A stretch of 64,000 nucleotides of DNA. It comes from Ornithinimicrobium cryptoxanthini. Lineage in GTDB: Bacteria > Actinomycetota > Actinomycetes > Actinomycetales > Dermatophilaceae. The notes beneath the pieces are model-generated. The model worked only from the letters and a program-made list of their open reading frames with translations. It was not told where the DNA came from and made no database searches. Below are positions 62,836 to 64,000 of the stretch, piece by piece. The position numbers were made by a program, and so were the translations under genes. The stretch is from positions 1,488,001 through 1,552,000 of the forward strand of contig NZ_CP099490.1 in assembly GCF_023923205.1 (NCBI RefSeq). Direction: 5' to 3'. Each line of letters starts with the position of its first letter. Within the stretch, counting starts at the first letter, position 1.

Positions 62836-64000
62836 CTACCCCAACGATTGAGGAGATTTGAACCACGCCGCCAGCACTGAGGCAGCGCGGGTGCCGTCGT
62901 GGTTGCGGCGTGCCCAGGCCGGGCCCTGGGCGGCGATCTCTTGGTATGTCGATCGGTCACCGAGGATCTGCCGCAGCACCTCCTCGAGGGTGTCGGGGTC
63001 GGCCTCGACGATCGGAGGTTCGTGGCCGCCCGGGTCGAAGGCGGTCATGCGATCCCGCACGCCGGGTGACAGGTGGCCGATGACGAGCCGCCCCGCGGCT
63101 GTCGCCTCCGCTGTCAGGGTCGCGGCGTTGCCGAGCACAATCTGGTCGATGACCACGTCGGCATCTTGCAGGAAGGTCGGCATCTGCGCGTTGGGGATCC
63201 CCTGGAGCCTTCGGTAGGCCACCAGCCCCTCGCCCTCGAGTCGGTGCAGCACCCGCTCGATGGCGTCGGTCCCCTTCAGACGAGGGTTCGTCGGGGCGTG
63301 TAGGACCACAGGCTGCTCCCGCTCCAGTGCCTGCACCCCAGGGTTGCCAGGACCCACGGTGAACCGGTCCACGTCGACCACGATGGGAAGCAGTGCTGCG
63401 CCGGGCACGAAGTCGAGCATGTCGTGGGTAGGCACGAAGAGCTCCCCGTCGAACTGCTCGACCACTGCGCGGGTCCGCTCCACAGTTGCCTGCATCCGGC
63501 GCCACCGCTCGTCCCACTCGCCCTGGAACGGCGAGTGGGGATAGGCCTCCGCGTGCTCTCGAAGGTCGCGCAGCTCCGACCCGTGGATCAGCAGCCCCAC
63601 GTCGACCCCGGCAGCACGCAGCCGGGGCAGGTCCTCGATGATCGTCCGGTCGAGAGGGTGGTCCAGGACCGCACGCCCCGACTCCGCCAGCACGTGGGTC
63701 AGGCCAAGAACTCGCTCCTGATAGGGCCGCATGCCCCTCAGCTGGACCTTTCTGCTCAGGAACCAGTCCGTCTCGTAGCCATAGCTCACGCCGGTGGAGC
63801 GGCGCTCGACATTAAGGCTTTTGGCCGCGACGCCTGGCACCTGACGGGCAGCCTGCGCCCACCGGTGCGCCTGGCCGGCCGTGTTGAGGGGGCCGATCAG
63901 CAGCCGGGTCGGCTCCTCCGGAAAGGCGGGCAGCGCGCGCGCCGCCCGCTCGGCACGCAGCCGCAGCGCCGCGTCGCCGAGCCCCCGGACCGGGGACGGC
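62836..64000 (-). CDS. Glycosyltransferase-like protein, N-terminus outside window
   Basis: About 388 codons visible; the frame stays open to the window edge and reads TRLLIGPLNTAGQAHRWAQAA upstream of the first listed GTG (63840), so that GTG is internal. A GT-B-like C-terminal half shows VVLHAPTNPRLKGTDAIERVL, then FLQDADVVIDQIVLG and LTAEATAAGRLVIGH. It resembles CgeB/GT1-type transferases of surface glycan synthesis. The donor and acceptor are unknown. Confidence 0.78.
   Translation of the reverse strand, partial: PSPVRGLGDAALRLRAERAARALPAFPEEPTRLLIGPLNTAGQAHRWAQAARQVPGVAAKSLNVERRSTGVSYGYETDWFLSRKVQLRGMRPYQERVLGLTHVLAESGRAVLDHPLDRTIIEDLPRLRAAGVDVGLLIHGSELRDLREHAEAYPHSPFQGEWDERWRRMQATVERTRAVVEQFDGELFVPTHDMLDFVPGAALLPIVVDVDRFTVGPGNPGVQALEREQPVVLHAPTNPRLKGTDAIERVLHRLEGEGLVAYRRLQGIPNAQMPTFLQDADVVIDQIVLGNAATLTAEATAAGRLVIGHLSPGVRDRMTAFDPGGHEPPIVEADPDTLEEVLRQILGDRSTYQEIAAQGPAWARRNHDGTRAASVLAAWFKSPQSLG

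Overview
The window is 64 kb of very GC-rich chromosome with actinobacterial gene order. The hemH - DUF4193 - dut - DUF3710 - OB-fold - DUF3159 - rRNA/tRNA methyltransferase - APC permease - ceoB/ceoC - acnA - dxs run matches the neighbourhood seen in mycobacteria and many other Actinobacteria. Codon use, many GTG/TTG starts and many leaderless genes (TANNNT six to nine bases before the start codon) fit a member of the Micrococcales, perhaps Intrasporangiaceae/Ornithinimicrobium-like; the genus is inference.

Layout. 1-12.4 kb: conserved housekeeping block (TRIC-type channel, ferrochelatase, dUTPase, RNA methyltransferase, permease, K+ uptake regulators, aconitase). 12.6-21 kb: a VOC dioxygenase, a flavin reductase, folE, a cysteine-rich SufR-like regulator and an iron-siderophore ABC importer under a DtxR/IdeR box. 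21-27.6 kb: dxs, a lipid kinase fused to a phosphatidate phosphatase, an MFS exporter and a RIO-type kinase. 27.8-37.1 kb: a selenoprotein formate dehydrogenase island on the minus strand. Formate dehydrogenase alpha has an in-frame UGA (Sec191) followed by a SECIS hairpin; beta, an NrfD-like membrane subunit, an OFA formate/oxalate-type transporter, tRNA-Sec and SelB follow it. 37-40 kb: small metabolic genes, including a frameshifted gamma-carbonic anhydrase. 40-48.9 kb: a nine-gene translationally coupled catabolic operon with a branched-chain-type ABC importer, acyl-CoA synthetase, TetR regulator, 3-hydroxybutyrate dehydrogenase and alpha/beta hydrolase. 49-56.5 kb: envelope/glycan genes (VanZ-glucoamylase fusion, two glycosyltransferases and a WbpD/E/B-like trio), with a sharply different codon style in 53.15-55.07 kb. 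56.5-64 kb: matrixin protease, DUF2231-cytochrome b5 fusion, small enzymes, a DUF222-HNH protein, a HIT-like protein and a glycosyltransferase cut by the window end.

The strongest candidate for something undescribed is a dispersed bipartite repeat: two 21-bp halves exactly 32 bp apart, found at four loci (five units). It lies just after hemH (as an inverted pair), between the APC permease and ceoB, just after selB, and inside the fdhB reading frame. Every unit is open in the same frame and encodes AKPLxxDxxxxxxxYxN.

No gene-free stretch exceeds about 300 bases. The larger gaps (1892-2096, 12431-12577, 20832-21084, 27645-27822, 37096-37274, 39804-40085, 61950-62129) hold the promoters, operators and repeats listed, and otherwise nothing I can identify. 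No CRISPR array, rRNA, insertion sequence or prophage was seen.
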